NCBI GenBank assembly: GCA_036389255.1
Contig: DASVQI010000006.1
Location: forward strand, 620,001-684,000
From: JACVRN01 sp036389255
Lineage (GTDB): Bacteria > Acidobacteriota > Blastocatellia > Pyrinomonadales > Pyrinomonadaceae
Direction of reading: 5' to 3'
Length of the DNA: 64,000 nt
Below, one piece after another: positions 1-9,074 of this stretch. The first letter of the stretch is position 1. Every line of letters begins with the position of its first letter. The notes beneath the pieces were generated by a model. It was not told where the DNA came from and did not search any database. It was given only the letters and a program-made list of their open reading frames with translations. The position numbers were made by a program, and so were the translations under genes.

Positions 1-1
1 C

Positions 2-2989
2 GCTGCTTCGCCTTCCATAGCTTCTTCCGTCTCGTCGCAGATTGAACAGAGCAACGGCCACGGCCTGAACGACGACACGAAGCAGTCCATGGAGTCGCGC
101 TTCGGGCATGACTTCGACGACGTGCGCGTGCACACGGACGCGCCCGCACAAGAGGCTGCGAAAGACCTGAGCGCCGAAGCCTTCACCACCGGCCGCGACA
201 TCTATTTCAGCCAAGGCGCGTACGACCCTTCCACGCGGGAGGGGCAGGGGCTGCTGGCGCACGAGCTGGCCCACGTCGTTCAGCAGGATGACGGCGCGGC
301 CAGTCAAAGCACGTACGGCTTCCACGTTAGCCAGCCGAGCGACCCCTTGGAGCAGCAGGCGGATGAGGCAAGCCGGGCCGTCATGCGCGGCGAGACGTTC
401 CCGCCGCTCACTTCGTCTTCCGTTCCGGTAATCGCACGGCAGGCGGCCACAGGCACGGGCGCTGCTGAGGGCGGGGGGACTACTACGGGCGGGCAGGTGG
501 GCAAGTCGGCTCCCGTGCGTGCGGGCGACTTCCCAATCACCATAGCGGGCACGACTGTAGTGCTGCCTACGGCAGACTTGATTGACAAAGCTATACCGGG
601 CGGCAAGCTCCCAGTCCCGTCCAAGTACTTCGGGCGTCTCTCCGTCCCCGGCTTCAAAGTGACCGGGGCCAGTCTGGATTTCGACGAGAACAAAGCGCCG
701 AGCGGAGCCAGCATTGACCTTGAAGTGAAGTTAGACATGCTTCAGGGCACTGGCACTTTGAGCGTGGACAAAAACGGCAACGCTTCCGGCACGGCTCACA
801 TAACCTTCAGCAGCAAGAAGACTCCCGGCATCAAGGAGACGACGATTGACGCCTCCATCACCAAGGATGACTTCAAGGTGTCGGCCAGCCTTGAGTACGA
901 CCTGCCGCACGTCACCGGAACGCTGAGCTACAAGTACGAGAACAAACTGCACTCCGGCAAGGGGACTGCGAAGTACGAAGGCTCCAAGCTCAAGGGCGAC
1001 ATCGAAATCGTCCTCTCGGAGGCAGGAAAAATTAGCGGTAGCGGCAAGCTTGAGATGGAACTGTTCAAGGGCCTGCGCGGGGAAGTAGACGTTGCCGTTG
1101 ATGAAAAGCGTGACATAAAGGTCAAAGGAAAGGTGTCCATTCCCGGCGAGGTCGAGCTGTTCCCCGAAAAGAAGATAGAGAAGAGCTTCTTCTCCTTTGA
1201 AAAGAAGTTTCCGCTCTGGGGCATCACCATTCCCGTCATAGACGTGAACGTAGGGCTCTTCGCGGAGGTTCACGCGGGCGCTGGCTTTCGCGCCAAGTTC
1301 GGCCCCGGCGTGCTGCGCGACATAGCGCTCACGGGCGAGTTCGGGACAGACCCTGAGGCCGCTACCGAGTTCGGTCTGGGCGGCGAGTTCTTCGTACCGG
1401 CCGGAGCCGAAATCGTCATCAACGCGGGCGGCGGCATTGGTCTGGGCCTTGCCATAGCGGACATCACAGGCGGCATAGAGGCCGTGGGCGTGGCCGGAAT
1501 CTACACGGCGCTTTCGGTGCGCCCGCAGTTCCAGTACGCGGGCGGCAAGTACAGCATAGGCGGCGTGGCGGAGTTGATGGGCGTGGCTCAGGCCAAGTTC
1601 AGCATCAACGCCTTTGCCAAGATTGACGTCGGCGTCTGGATGTTCAAGGGAACGGTCTGGCGCAAGGATTGGACTCTGGCCGAGTGGGCATGGAACGCGC
1701 CTCTTCCAATCAATGTCAGGGCAACTATCAACTACACGCTCGGAGACGACTTCGCGCCCGAAATCAATTTCGAGACGCCGGAGGTTGACCCGGAAAAACT
1801 TATCAAAGACGTGATGCCCGAATCCGGCTCGCCCGTCCCGGCTCCGCCCAAGCCCGCAGTCCCGGAAAAAGGCGGCTTCAACACAGGCGACACGCAGGGC
1901 AAACAGGCAGAGGGAGGCGGGAAAGACGGGACATCCACGCCAACCGCAGGCTCACCTTCCGCCAGTGCGCAGAAGGGCGGCGGCGCTGACGCGAAGGGCA
2001 AAGACGGCAAGCCCGAAGCAGAAGGCGATAAGCCCAAGACGGACGCGCCCCCGCCCGCCAGAGCGCAGGCGAACGTGTCGCTCTCGGGCGAAGGCCACAC
2101 GCTGACGGCCGTTTCCGAGGGCGGGCAGGTAATAATCACTATGGCGAGCGGGCAGGCCGCGCGGCTCTCGTCTATGCTGTCGCGCGCCATCGCTGAGGTA
2201 AATAAGAGGAAGCCTCATGGCCCTAACGAAAAGGTAATACTCGGCATCCTGAATACGACACTGGCGGATTCCAAGGAGAAGGAGCTTTGGTACACATGGA
2301 AGGCCGAAGGCGAGCCCGGAAAGTTCGAGGACTTCCTTGCGCGCCGTCTCTCCAAGCTGGCAGAAGACCTGCGGCCCTTCTCCGGTCTGGGCATCAAGAG
2401 TCTGGACGATTTCTTCAAGGAGCCGCCCGAGCTTCGCTTTCTGCCTATGGGCTTTAGAGGCAGCCAGTGGATTCGTCCCAAACTGTATCTGATTGGCCAG
2501 AGCTGGGGAACCTTCCGAGACGGAATCGTCAATCCTGAGATACCGCGCATCGCGCAGAAGGTGAAGGACGCGCGTCTCAAACGCGACAGCGCCGCATGGG
2601 CAGAGCTGCACAGGCTTCATCAGATTCTCAAAAACGCAGAGCTGCACCCGGACGACCCGTCGAAGGACAATTTCACGGAAGCGACGGTGCTGACGATAGA
2701 CTACGAGCTTGACCACATGGATCCTCTGGCGCGTCACTGGAACAGAGTGGGAAATAATCTGGACGACAACGCGCGCTCAACGCACGCTTTCGACACGACT
2801 AAGCTGCGCGTGGTGACGGGGGAATACAATAGCGGTCGCGGCTCCGGCGGCGAAGCAGGTGAAGACCGGGAGCAATATTTCGAGGCGGTCAAGCGGGGCT
2901 TTGAGAGCGCCAACGCCGCCAGCCCGAATAACTCGAAAACTATCATGGGCCAGTCTTATCTGGACAGCGAAGGTAAGCCGATTCCGTAA
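2..2989 (+). CDS. DUF4157 (eCIS-associated) protein with HNH-like C-terminus, 5' partial
   Basis: The reading frame is open from base 2, so the true start lies left of the window; the ATG at 89 is inside the DUF4157 domain (LNDDTKQSMESRFGHDFDDV spans it) and is not a start. About 995 residues are visible. DUF4157 covers roughly the first 100 visible residues and has the HExxH-type motif LLAHELAHVVQQ. A long beta-rich, glycine-rich middle (about bases 660-1800) is followed by a Pro/Gly/Lys-rich linker (1800-2090) and a helical region. The C-terminal ~100 residues contain ELDHMDPLARHW, GNNLDDNAR and a later TGEYNSGRGSGG, which resemble HNH-type nuclease ends seen on DUF4157 proteins. DUF4157 proteins are known to be linked to extracellular contractile injection systems, where they are proposed cargo or cargo leaders. 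Nuclease activity is inference; the DUF4157 assignment is firm. It is followed within 10 bases by the WD40 gene. Confidence 0.85.
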   Translation, partial: AASPSIASSVSSQIEQSNGHGLNDDTKQSMESRFGHDFDDVRVHTDAPAQEAAKDLSAEAFTTGRDIYFSQGAYDPSTREGQGLLAHELAHVVQQDDGAASQSTYGFHVSQPSDPLEQQADEASRAVMRGETFPPLTSSSVPVIARQAATGTGAAEGGGTTTGGQVGKSAPVRAGDFPITIAGTTVVLPTADLIDKAIPGGKLPVPSKYFGRLSVPGFKVTGASLDFDENKAPSGASIDLEVKLDMLQGTGTLSVDKNGNASGTAHITFSSKKTPGIKETTIDASITKDDFKVSASLEYDLPHVTGTLSYKYENKLHSGKGTAKYEGSKLKGDIEIVLSEAGKISGSGKLEMELFKGLRGEVDVAVDEKRDIKVKGKVSIPGEVELFPEKKIEKSFFSFEKKFPLWGITIPVIDVNVGLFAEVHAGAGFRAKFGPGVLRDIALTGEFGTDPEAATEFGLGGEFFVPAGAEIVINAGGGIGLGLAIADITGGIEAVGVAGIYTALSVRPQFQYAGGKYSIGGVAELMGVAQAKFSINAFAKIDVGVWMFKGTVWRKDWTLAEWAWNAPLPINVRATINYTLGDDFAPEINFETPEVDPEKLIKDVMPESGSPVPAPPKPAVPEKGGFNTGDTQGKQAEGGGKDGTSTPTAGSPSASAQKGGGADAKGKDGKPEAEGDKPKTDAPPPARAQANVSLSGEGHTLTAVSEGGQVIITMASGQAARLSSMLSRAIAEVNKRKPHGPNEKVILGILNTTLADSKEKELWYTWKAEGEPGKFEDFLARRLSKLAEDLRPFSGLGIKSLDDFFKEPPELRFLPMGFRGSQWIRPKLYLIGQSWGTFRDGIVNPEIPRIAQKVKDARLKRDSAAWAELHRLHQILKNAELHPDDPSKDNFTEATVLTIDYELDHMDPLARHWNRVGNNLDDNARSTHAFDTTKLRVVTGEYNSGRGSGGEAGEDREQYFEAVKRGFESANAASPNNSKTIMGQSYLDSEGKPIP

Positions 2990-2998
2990 AAGAAGAAG

Positions 2999-3925
2999 AT
3001 GCAAGTTAAAGTGACACCGCTTCATCCACGAACCAACCAGCCGATTTACGCGCTGGACGCCAGCCCTGACGGCCGTGTGCTGGCTTTGGGGCAGCAGTCC
3101 GACCCTGCCGGGAACGCTTACCTGACGCTCTGGGATTTAGCCACGCTCGACCAACTGCGCGAAGTCGAAAGCGGCCTCGTGGAGATGATTCACTCCGCTC
3201 GGTTCGCCCCGGACAACACGGCTCTGGCCTACGTCCGAAACGACATGCACGTTCATCTTTATGACCTTGGCCAACAGGAAAGCGACATCCTGCCGACCGA
3301 AGACGGCGAAGTCCATAAGGTATCGTACGCTTTCAACCGGAACGTTTTCGTGGCTTCCGGCTCAAGCATAGAGGTCTGGGACGGCGAGCGGCGAGATAGC
3401 CTCTGGACTCTGATTGGGCAGCAAGCGGAAGAGCAGCGCGGAGAGCTTACGCTGCTGGGCGCTCTAGACCCGGACGCGACGCGCGTCGCCGTGATAGGCA
3501 CGCAAGCGGGCGAAGCTGTCGTCTACGACTTGAGCAGCAAGAGCGTTGTGCAGAGTCTGCCGGGCGCTCCGGCTCGCGCGCGCTCTCTGGCCTTCGACCC
3601 GTCCGGCCACTATCTGGCAGCCATCGAAGCCAACTCGAACGGGATAATCATCTGGGATACGCGAAGCGGCGAGCCGCACCTTCCGCAACTCTTCAACATG
3701 CAGGCCAGAGACTATTGCTCGCTGGCTTTTCATCCTGACGGCGAGCACATGGCGCTCGGCATGCTGGGCGATTACGTCCTGATTGTCAGGTTAAAGGACG
3801 GCGCGTTCGTCTTTGATAAGCCGGTGCATCGCGGGCAGGTCTGGGACTTGGCCTTTACGCGCGACGGTCATCGGCTGATTAGCGGAGGCCATGACGGCGT
3901 CGCATACCTGTATGACCTTAGCTGA
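2999..3925 (+). CDS. WD40 repeat protein
   Basis: Encodes 308 residues with the repeating pattern of a WD40 beta-propeller: blades end in LWDLATLDQL, VHLYDLGQQ, IEVWDGERRD, AVVYDLSSKS, IIWDTRSGEP and VAYLYDLS, and the last blade closes with ISGGHDGVAYLYD. No signal peptide or membrane segment is visible. The ATG follows the purine-rich AGAAGAAG directly and lies 9 bases after the previous stop, so it is probably cotranscribed with the DUF4157 gene. WD40 propellers are protein-binding platforms; no enzymatic function is implied. Its position between a putative cargo gene and the baseplate genes suggests a partner in cargo handling or immunity, but that is inference only. Confidence 0.8.
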   Translation: MQVKVTPLHPRTNQPIYALDASPDGRVLALGQQSDPAGNAYLTLWDLATLDQLREVESGLVEMIHSARFAPDNTALAYVRNDMHVHLYDLGQQESDILPTEDGEVHKVSYAFNRNVFVASGSSIEVWDGERRDSLWTLIGQQAEEQRGELTLLGALDPDATRVAVIGTQAGEAVVYDLSSKSVVQSLPGAPARARSLAFDPSGHYLAAIEANSNGIIIWDTRSGEPHLPQLFNMQARDYCSLAFHPDGEHMALGMLGDYVLIVRLKDGAFVFDKPVHRGQVWDLAFTRDGHRLISGGHDGVAYLYDLS

Positions 3926-3942
3926 CGAGTGAGCAGAGGAAA

Positions 3943-5028
3943 ATGATGGAAAAGAATCAGAGCGCGACGGGCACAGGAGAGCTTCCCCCTCCAACGCAAT
4001 CAGTAGAAGAGCTGCGCGCGGCTGCCTACGAGCATAACCGTCGCGCCGTCACGTTCCGGCTGCAAGGAAAGGTTGATGATGCCATCTCGGAATGCCTGCA
4101 AGCGCTGGTGGCTGAGCCTGAGAATGCTTATGCGTTGAACAATCTGGGCTACCTGCTTCTTGAGCGCGGCTTGATTGACGACGCCACGTCTTACTTCCTT
4201 CAGGCCGTTGAAAGCAATCCCGAATACGCGCTCGCTCATAACAACCTCGGTCTGGCATTGATGAATCAGGGCCAGCTTGAATTAGCTCTGTGCGAGTTTC
4301 AGGAAGCGTCCCGCGTTGATGAAAGCTACGCCATGCCGCACAGGAATCTGGCGCTCGTCAGCTACCTCTTGGGTCGGCGCGACGAAGCTGTGGAAGAGTA
4401 CAGGACATATTTCAGTCTTGCTCCTGATGATGCGGAGGACGCGGACGCACGCTTCAATTTGGGCGTGGCGCTCGAAGAGAGCGGCAGGGTGTACGAGGCC
4501 ATAGCGGAGTATGAAAAGGCCATTTTCGCTCGTCCGCAGTTTGCGAAAGCGCTCAACAATCTGGGCCTGATATATCTAGGGCGCGGCGAGACGGAGAAAG
4601 CTCTGGACTACTTCGAGCGGGCTTTGAGCGCGGACGAGGGCTGGACGCAAGCGCGCTACAACCTCGCACTGTGCCATCACGCGCGGGGCGAGCACGAGAA
4701 AGCCATAGAGGAGTTCGAGCGTGTGCGCGCCGTGGAGCCCGAACATCTTCAGGCCGCGAGCAATCTGGGCGTGATGTACACGACTGTTCAGAGATTCGAC
4801 GACGCCATACGTGTCTTTGAAGAACTCGTTGCGATGCACGAGGGACAGCCTACGCTCCATTTCAATCTGGGCGTGGCGTACAGGGGCAAGGGGATGCAGA
4901 GGGAGGCGGCAAGCCAGTTTCAAAGAGTGCTTGAGCTTGAGCCGCAGGATAGCCAGCGTGCAATTCGAGCTTCGCGCGAGCTTCAAGCGGCGCAGGCGGA
5001 AATGGCGATTGACACCAACATCATGTGA
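3943..5028 (+). CDS. Tetratricopeptide (TPR) repeat protein
   Basis: A 361-residue protein made almost entirely of about nine TPR units of 34 residues, each with the usual N-LG/A-Y-F-A-P pattern (for example NNLGYLLLERGLIDDATSYF, NNLGLALMNQGQLELALCEF, FNLGVALEESGRVYEAIAEY, NNLGLIYLGRGETEKALDYF). The first ~25 residues are polar and low-complexity. No signal peptide is seen, so it is likely cytoplasmic. The start has two adjacent ATG codons (3943 and 3946) behind GAGGAAA; either is possible. It lies 17 bases after the WD40 gene and 18 bases before the next gene. TPR arrays hold complexes together; a chaperone or assembly role for the injection particle or its cargo is a guess from position. 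Confidence 0.85.
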   Translation: MMEKNQSATGTGELPPPTQSVEELRAAAYEHNRRAVTFRLQGKVDDAISECLQALVAEPENAYALNNLGYLLLERGLIDDATSYFLQAVESNPEYALAHNNLGLALMNQGQLELALCEFQEASRVDESYAMPHRNLALVSYLLGRRDEAVEEYRTYFSLAPDDAEDADARFNLGVALEESGRVYEAIAEYEKAIFARPQFAKALNNLGLIYLGRGETEKALDYFERALSADEGWTQARYNLALCHHARGEHEKAIEEFERVRAVEPEHLQAASNLGVMYTTVQRFDDAIRVFEELVAMHEGQPTLHFNLGVAYRGKGMQREAASQFQRVLELEPQDSQRAIRASRELQAAQAEMAIDTNIM

Positions 5029-5046
5029 GCTGTACGGGCGCGTCTG

Positions 5047-6579
5047 ATGAATAGCGAAGACGGAAAAAACAGGAAGAGCAGGGAACGAGCGCGGGCCTCG
5101 CGTGATGCTTCCGCCTTGCCTCGCGTGAGCGGCAAGAGTCTCTCTTCAGGCGAGTCGCTGGCTTCCGCGCTTACGTCGAGTGCGCTCGCACGCAGGAGTT
5201 TGCGCGCCCAGCTCTTCGCGCATGGCTTGTTGATGAAATACCAGAGGCCGCCCGGCACGGTCGCGCTGGATTTTCTGAGTGAGTATTTCGGGGCGAGATT
5301 TTCGAGCGCGGAGATGGGACGGCTGGCGGGCGAGAAGCTTTATCGCAAGACGGGCAGGCTGTCGCGGCGCTCGGCCACGCAGGCTCTACCGAATTTCTCG
5401 CTGACGCTGAACATCACGCCGCAGCTTCTCGCTAGTCATACGAATCTAGTCCTGCTGTCGCCCGCGCGAGAGACTGTGACGCACGTCAGAGAGGGGCTGC
5501 GTGGCGGGAATCCGACCCTTCCGGTTGTGCAGGCTGAACGCTCGTCTGTCTCGCCGCAACGTGCTGCGCGGCGCGCGCGCGAGCGTAAAGAGCTTTTGAC
5601 CGTTCATGAAAGAATCGCCCGCGAAATCTTCAGCAAGGTGAAGCCGGAGACTGCCGGGCAACGGGATGTCGCTATCACTCTAGTCACACGGCACGCGCCG
5701 GGTGCGCGCCACTTGCCGCAGGGACAGCCCAACATCTCTTTGACGCGTCACGACGTCCAGACGCTTCTACTCTCGCAACCGACGCGGGCGAGCTTCGTTT
5801 CAGACACGCAGCCGCGCGTGCGCGGCTCACAGCCGTTTGTCGCGCCGGAGCGGAATTTGATAACGCGTGCTTACGTCTCGCCGCCACCGAGCGACACGTT
5901 GCTGTCGAAAGCTATTCCGCGCAGGACGGCTAGCTTGAGCGAGGGGGCGGAGCGTCCGTACAGGATGCCTGCCGGGTTGGAGCGAGCCTTCTTGAGCGCG
6001 GTTCGGCGCGAAGGGCGCGGCGGCCTTGCGCCTTCCGGAGAAAAGTTTGCGGGCGCGCATGCGGTTCGTCTCCGGGGCGGCAATCCTTCGGCTTTTATAG
6101 GCCCGGCGCTGGCCGTGCGCCACGCGCTCCACGATTTCACGGCGACCAAAACCATCGGCCCGAAGACTCCCGCCCGGCCGCGCACTTTTCGTTCAAGCAT
6201 GACTCCGCCCGAATCCGACTTGATGCGCGGGGCAATCGTGCTGAGGGCTGGCGTGCGGTTGATAAGCCAGCCGCACGCAGAGCTTGAGCGCGTGCTGGTT
6301 GCGCTTCGTCAAGAGACACGGCTTGAGCTGCCGCCGGTTGCGCGCGTCTTCGCGCCCCAGCCCCAGCGCTCTGCGGTAGATGCCAACAAGGTCGTCAAGC
6401 AGGTCGAAGAGAAAGAGGTGATTGAAACCATCAAGCGTGAGGTGACGACGCAGATGAAGTCCTACAGGACTGCCGCGACTTTCACGCGGGCCGAATTCAC
6501 GGCCATCACAGACCACGTTTATGACGCGCTCGCCCGGCGCTTGCTCAATGAGCGAGAGAGGCTCGGCCTCAACTCTTAG
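5047..6579 (+). CDS. Basic protein of unknown function in eCIS locus
   Basis: Encodes 510 residues, rich in Arg, Ala, Ser and Pro and probably partly disordered. A short phrase LRGGNP occurs twice (near residues 155 and 340). Residues ~40-110 (GLLMKYQRPPGTVALDFLSE onwards) look folded. The last ~60 residues are predicted helical and end with ITDHVYDALARRLLNERERL, a D-x-VYD-x-L-x-RRL-x-x-ER pattern that I associate with the C-termini of unnamed proteins placed just before the LysM tube protein in phage-tail-like loci. It sits 9 bases before that LysM gene. No enzymatic motif, signal peptide or membrane helix is seen. A small baseplate or tube accessory fused to a long basic tail is the best guess. 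The function is unknown. Confidence 0.7.
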   Translation: MNSEDGKNRKSRERARASRDASALPRVSGKSLSSGESLASALTSSALARRSLRAQLFAHGLLMKYQRPPGTVALDFLSEYFGARFSSAEMGRLAGEKLYRKTGRLSRRSATQALPNFSLTLNITPQLLASHTNLVLLSPARETVTHVREGLRGGNPTLPVVQAERSSVSPQRAARRARERKELLTVHERIAREIFSKVKPETAGQRDVAITLVTRHAPGARHLPQGQPNISLTRHDVQTLLLSQPTRASFVSDTQPRVRGSQPFVAPERNLITRAYVSPPPSDTLLSKAIPRRTASLSEGAERPYRMPAGLERAFLSAVRREGRGGLAPSGEKFAGAHAVRLRGGNPSAFIGPALAVRHALHDFTATKTIGPKTPARPRTFRSSMTPPESDLMRGAIVLRAGVRLISQPHAELERVLVALRQETRLELPPVARVFAPQPQRSAVDANKVVKQVEEKEVIETIKREVTTQMKSYRTAATFTRAEFTAITDHVYDALARRLLNERERLGLNS

Positions 6580-6588
6580 CGAGGATTT

Positions 6589-7263
6589 ATGCCAGCGACC
6601 AACTCAAAACTGAACAAGCTCAAGGTCACGAATCTGGACAACCCTTCGGACTGGTTCGAGGTGATGTTCAACCCGACCGAGTACACCTTCGAGGACTCCA
6701 GCAAGTGGCAGGATCAGGAGGGTAAGGGGCGTCGGCCTGAGCTTCAATACACGGGCGGCGACCGCAAGCGGCTCACCATGGAGCTGTTCTTTGACACATA
6801 CGAGAAGAAGGAGGACGTGCGTCTCTACACGGGCAAGCTGGCGAAGCTGCTGGTGGTGACGACCGACGATAAGAATAACGGCAAACGTCCTCCGAAGGTG
6901 GAGCTGAGCTGGGGGCCCAGCGACGTTGAGACGAACACCGGCTTCCCCTTCAGGTGCGTGCTCGAAACCCTCAAGCAGCAGTTCGTGCTTTTCACGGGCG
7001 ACGGCATGCCGGTGCGCGCCAAGGTCAGCGTCACCTTCAAGGAGTTCGAGCTGCCCGTGGACGAGCAGAAGCGCGAGCCCAAGCGCAGCTCATTTCCGGC
7101 TCAGACCTACACGGTCAGAGAGGGCGACACGCTGAGCCTGATAGCCAACGCACTCTGGAACGACCCCTTCAAGTGGCGGCTCATCGCAGAGGTGAACAAG
7201 ATAGACAACCCGCGAATCCTTAAGCCCGGACAATCGCTGATTGTCCCGGCCATAGATTCCTAA
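6589..7263 (+). CDS. LysM-containing tube/baseplate adaptor (Afp7/gp53-like)
   Basis: A 224-residue protein with two parts: residues ~1-165 match the N-terminal contractile-system tube adaptor fold (VMFNPTEYTFEDSSKWQDQE and LTMELFFDTYE are typical), and residues ~172-222 form a LysM domain (YTVREGDTLSLIANALWNDP, then NPRILKPGQSLIVP). In eCIS and T4-like particles this protein links the inner tube to the baseplate hub. LysM in this setting stabilises the baseplate and need not bind peptidoglycan. It starts 9 bases after the preceding gene and is followed by the hub gene, which is the usual order in eCIS loci. Confidence 0.9.
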   Translation: MPATNSKLNKLKVTNLDNPSDWFEVMFNPTEYTFEDSSKWQDQEGKGRRPELQYTGGDRKRLTMELFFDTYEKKEDVRLYTGKLAKLLVVTTDDKNNGKRPPKVELSWGPSDVETNTGFPFRCVLETLKQQFVLFTGDGMPVRAKVSVTFKEFELPVDEQKREPKRSSFPAQTYTVREGDTLSLIANALWNDPFKWRLIAEVNKIDNPRILKPGQSLIVPAIDS

Positions 7264-7284
7264 AGCGAGAGGTGAAGGTAAAAA

Positions 7285-8355
7285 GTGGCCGAGCCCACAA
7301 TGGAACAGGTACGCGACGCGCCGAGCTTCAAAGTTCTGGCCGGAGGCAGCGAGCTGCCCACCGAGACGGCGCTCGACATACTCGAAGTCAAGGTCAGCGA
7401 GTACGTGGAAGGCGCCAGCAGCTTCACCGTCACCTTCAACAACTGGAACTCCGAGAAGCAGGAGTTCAAGCTCGTAGACGGCGACCTCTTGAAGGAGGGA
7501 ACCGAGGTGGAAGTCCGCATCGGTTTCGTGGACAACCTCGCCAGTCTGATTATCGGAGAAGTGACTGCGCTTGAGCCGGAGTTCCCCGCCGGGGAAGCGC
7601 CGACGCTGAAGGTTCAGGGATACGACCGTCTGCATCGCTTTCGTCGCGGGCGCAAGACGCGCTCCTTCGCCAACATGAAGGACAGCCAGATTGCAGACCA
7701 GATTGCCCGGGACTTAGGGCTTCGCGCGCAGGTTGACGACACCGCAATCACTCACGACTACGTGCTGCAAAGCAACCAGTCGGACATAGATTTCCTGCTT
7801 GAGCGTGCGCGCCGCATCAACTTCGAGGTGGTGGTCAAGGACAAGACGCTACAGTTTCGCAAGGCCGCGAACAACAAGAGCAAAGTCATCACGCTCGAAT
7901 ACGGGATGACGCTTCAGTCCTTCTACCCGCGACTGAGCACCATGCGGCAGGTGAGCGAGGTCATAGTGCAGGGCTGGAACTTCAAGACCAAGGAGGCCAT
8001 CGTCGGAAAGGCGCGCAAGGGTGACGAAACCAGCACCATGAGCGGCGCAAAGCTGGGCGTCACCATCAGCGAAGACGCCTTTGCCGACTCCAAACGCGTC
8101 GTCGTCCATCATCCGGTCTTCACCGAAGGCGAAGCCACTCAGATTGCGAGCGGCAAGTTCAACGAGATGACCGTAGATTTCATCACGGGCGAAGGCACCG
8201 CCATAGGCAACACGAGCATCAGGGCGGGCGCAGTCATAGAGTTCAAGGGCCTCGGCAAACGCTTTAGCGGGCTCTACTACATCACGTCGGCCACGCACGC
8301 CGTTGATACAAAGGGATACACGGTGCGCTTTTCCGTTGCGAGGAACGCCACATGA
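7285..8355 (+). CDS. gp27-like hub protein (phage late control D / Pvc8 N-terminal half)
   Basis: A 356-residue protein of the phage late control D family, the N-terminal half of VgrG-type spikes; it forms the trimeric hub on which the tube sits. Recognisable segments are APSFKVLAGGSELPTETALD at the N-terminus, the NFEVVVKDKTLQF segment typical of the hub, and a C-terminal GLGKRFSGLYYITSATH. The start is a GTG at 7285 with GAGAGGTGAAGG just upstream; the ATG at 7300 has no ribosome site. The stop overlaps the start of the spike gene by four bases (ATGA at 8352-8355), so the hub and spike halves that are fused in VgrG are separate but translationally coupled here. Confidence 0.88.
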   Translation: MAEPTMEQVRDAPSFKVLAGGSELPTETALDILEVKVSEYVEGASSFTVTFNNWNSEKQEFKLVDGDLLKEGTEVEVRIGFVDNLASLIIGEVTALEPEFPAGEAPTLKVQGYDRLHRFRRGRKTRSFANMKDSQIADQIARDLGLRAQVDDTAITHDYVLQSNQSDIDFLLERARRINFEVVVKDKTLQFRKAANNKSKVITLEYGMTLQSFYPRLSTMRQVSEVIVQGWNFKTKEAIVGKARKGDETSTMSGAKLGVTISEDAFADSKRVVVHHPVFTEGEATQIASGKFNEMTVDFITGEGTAIGNTSIRAGAVIEFKGLGKRFSGLYYITSATHAVDTKGYTVRFSVARNAT

Positions 8356-9056
8356 ACCTGCTGGAACTTTTGACGCCGGACGCGGGGCCGGGCGAACAAA
8401 CGGGCAAGATTTTCGGTGTAGTCGTTGGCGTCGTCACCAACATTCAAGACCCTGAGAAGCTTGGGCGCGTTAAGGTCAGATTCCCGTGGCTCAGCGAAGA
8501 GGACGAAAGCAACTGGGCGCGGATAGCCGTCCTGATGGCGGGCAAAGAGCGCGGCACCTTCTTTCTCCCTGAAGTCGAAGACGAAGTGCTGGTGGCATTC
8601 GAGCTTGGCGACGTGCGCTTTCCTTATGTGCTGGGCGCGCTCTGGAACGGAGTGGACGTGCCTCCGCGCGACAACTCGGACGGCAAGAACAACGAGCGCG
8701 TCATTCATTCCAGAAGCGGCCACGAGCTTATCTTCAACGACGAGGACGGCAAGGAGCAGGTTCAGATTAAGACCAAGGGCGGCCACGAGCTGCTCTTAGA
8801 CGACACCTCCGGCTCGGAGAAAATCGTGATTAAAGACAAGACGGGCAGCAACTCTATTCAGATTGACTCGGCGCAGAACGCCATAGCCTTCGAGGGTCAG
8901 ACAAAGATTTCTCTCAAGGCGCAGCAGATAGAGATAGAGGGAACCACAAGCCTGAAGATTAAGGGGATGCAGTTGGAGATTTCCGCCGACGCAGCCGCCA
9001 CTCTCAAGTCAAGCTCTGTGCTGACGATTCAGGGCTCCGTGGTCAAAATCAATTAA
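8352..9056 (+). CDS. gp5-like spike protein (baseplate assembly protein V)
   Basis: A 234-residue spike. The N-terminal OB-fold is marked by GVVTNIQDPEKLGRVKVRFP and a following WARIAVLMAG and FELGDVRFPYVLGALWNG, all typical of gp5/VgrG OB domains. The C-terminal ~110 residues repeat short beta-helix strands (GHELIFNDEDGKEQVQIKTK, then similar units) that form the trimeric needle. It has no lysozyme domain, as is usual for eCIS spikes. The ATG overlaps the hub stop codon (ATGA). The PAAR tip gene follows 18 bases later. Confidence 0.9.
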   Translation: MNLLELLTPDAGPGEQTGKIFGVVVGVVTNIQDPEKLGRVKVRFPWLSEEDESNWARIAVLMAGKERGTFFLPEVEDEVLVAFELGDVRFPYVLGALWNGVDVPPRDNSDGKNNERVIHSRSGHELIFNDEDGKEQVQIKTKGGHELLLDDTSGSEKIVIKDKTGSNSIQIDSAQNAIAFEGQTKISLKAQQIEIEGTTSLKIKGMQLEISADAAATLKSSSVLTIQGSVVKIN

Positions 9057-9074
9057 TCGAGGAGCGAAAGAGCG

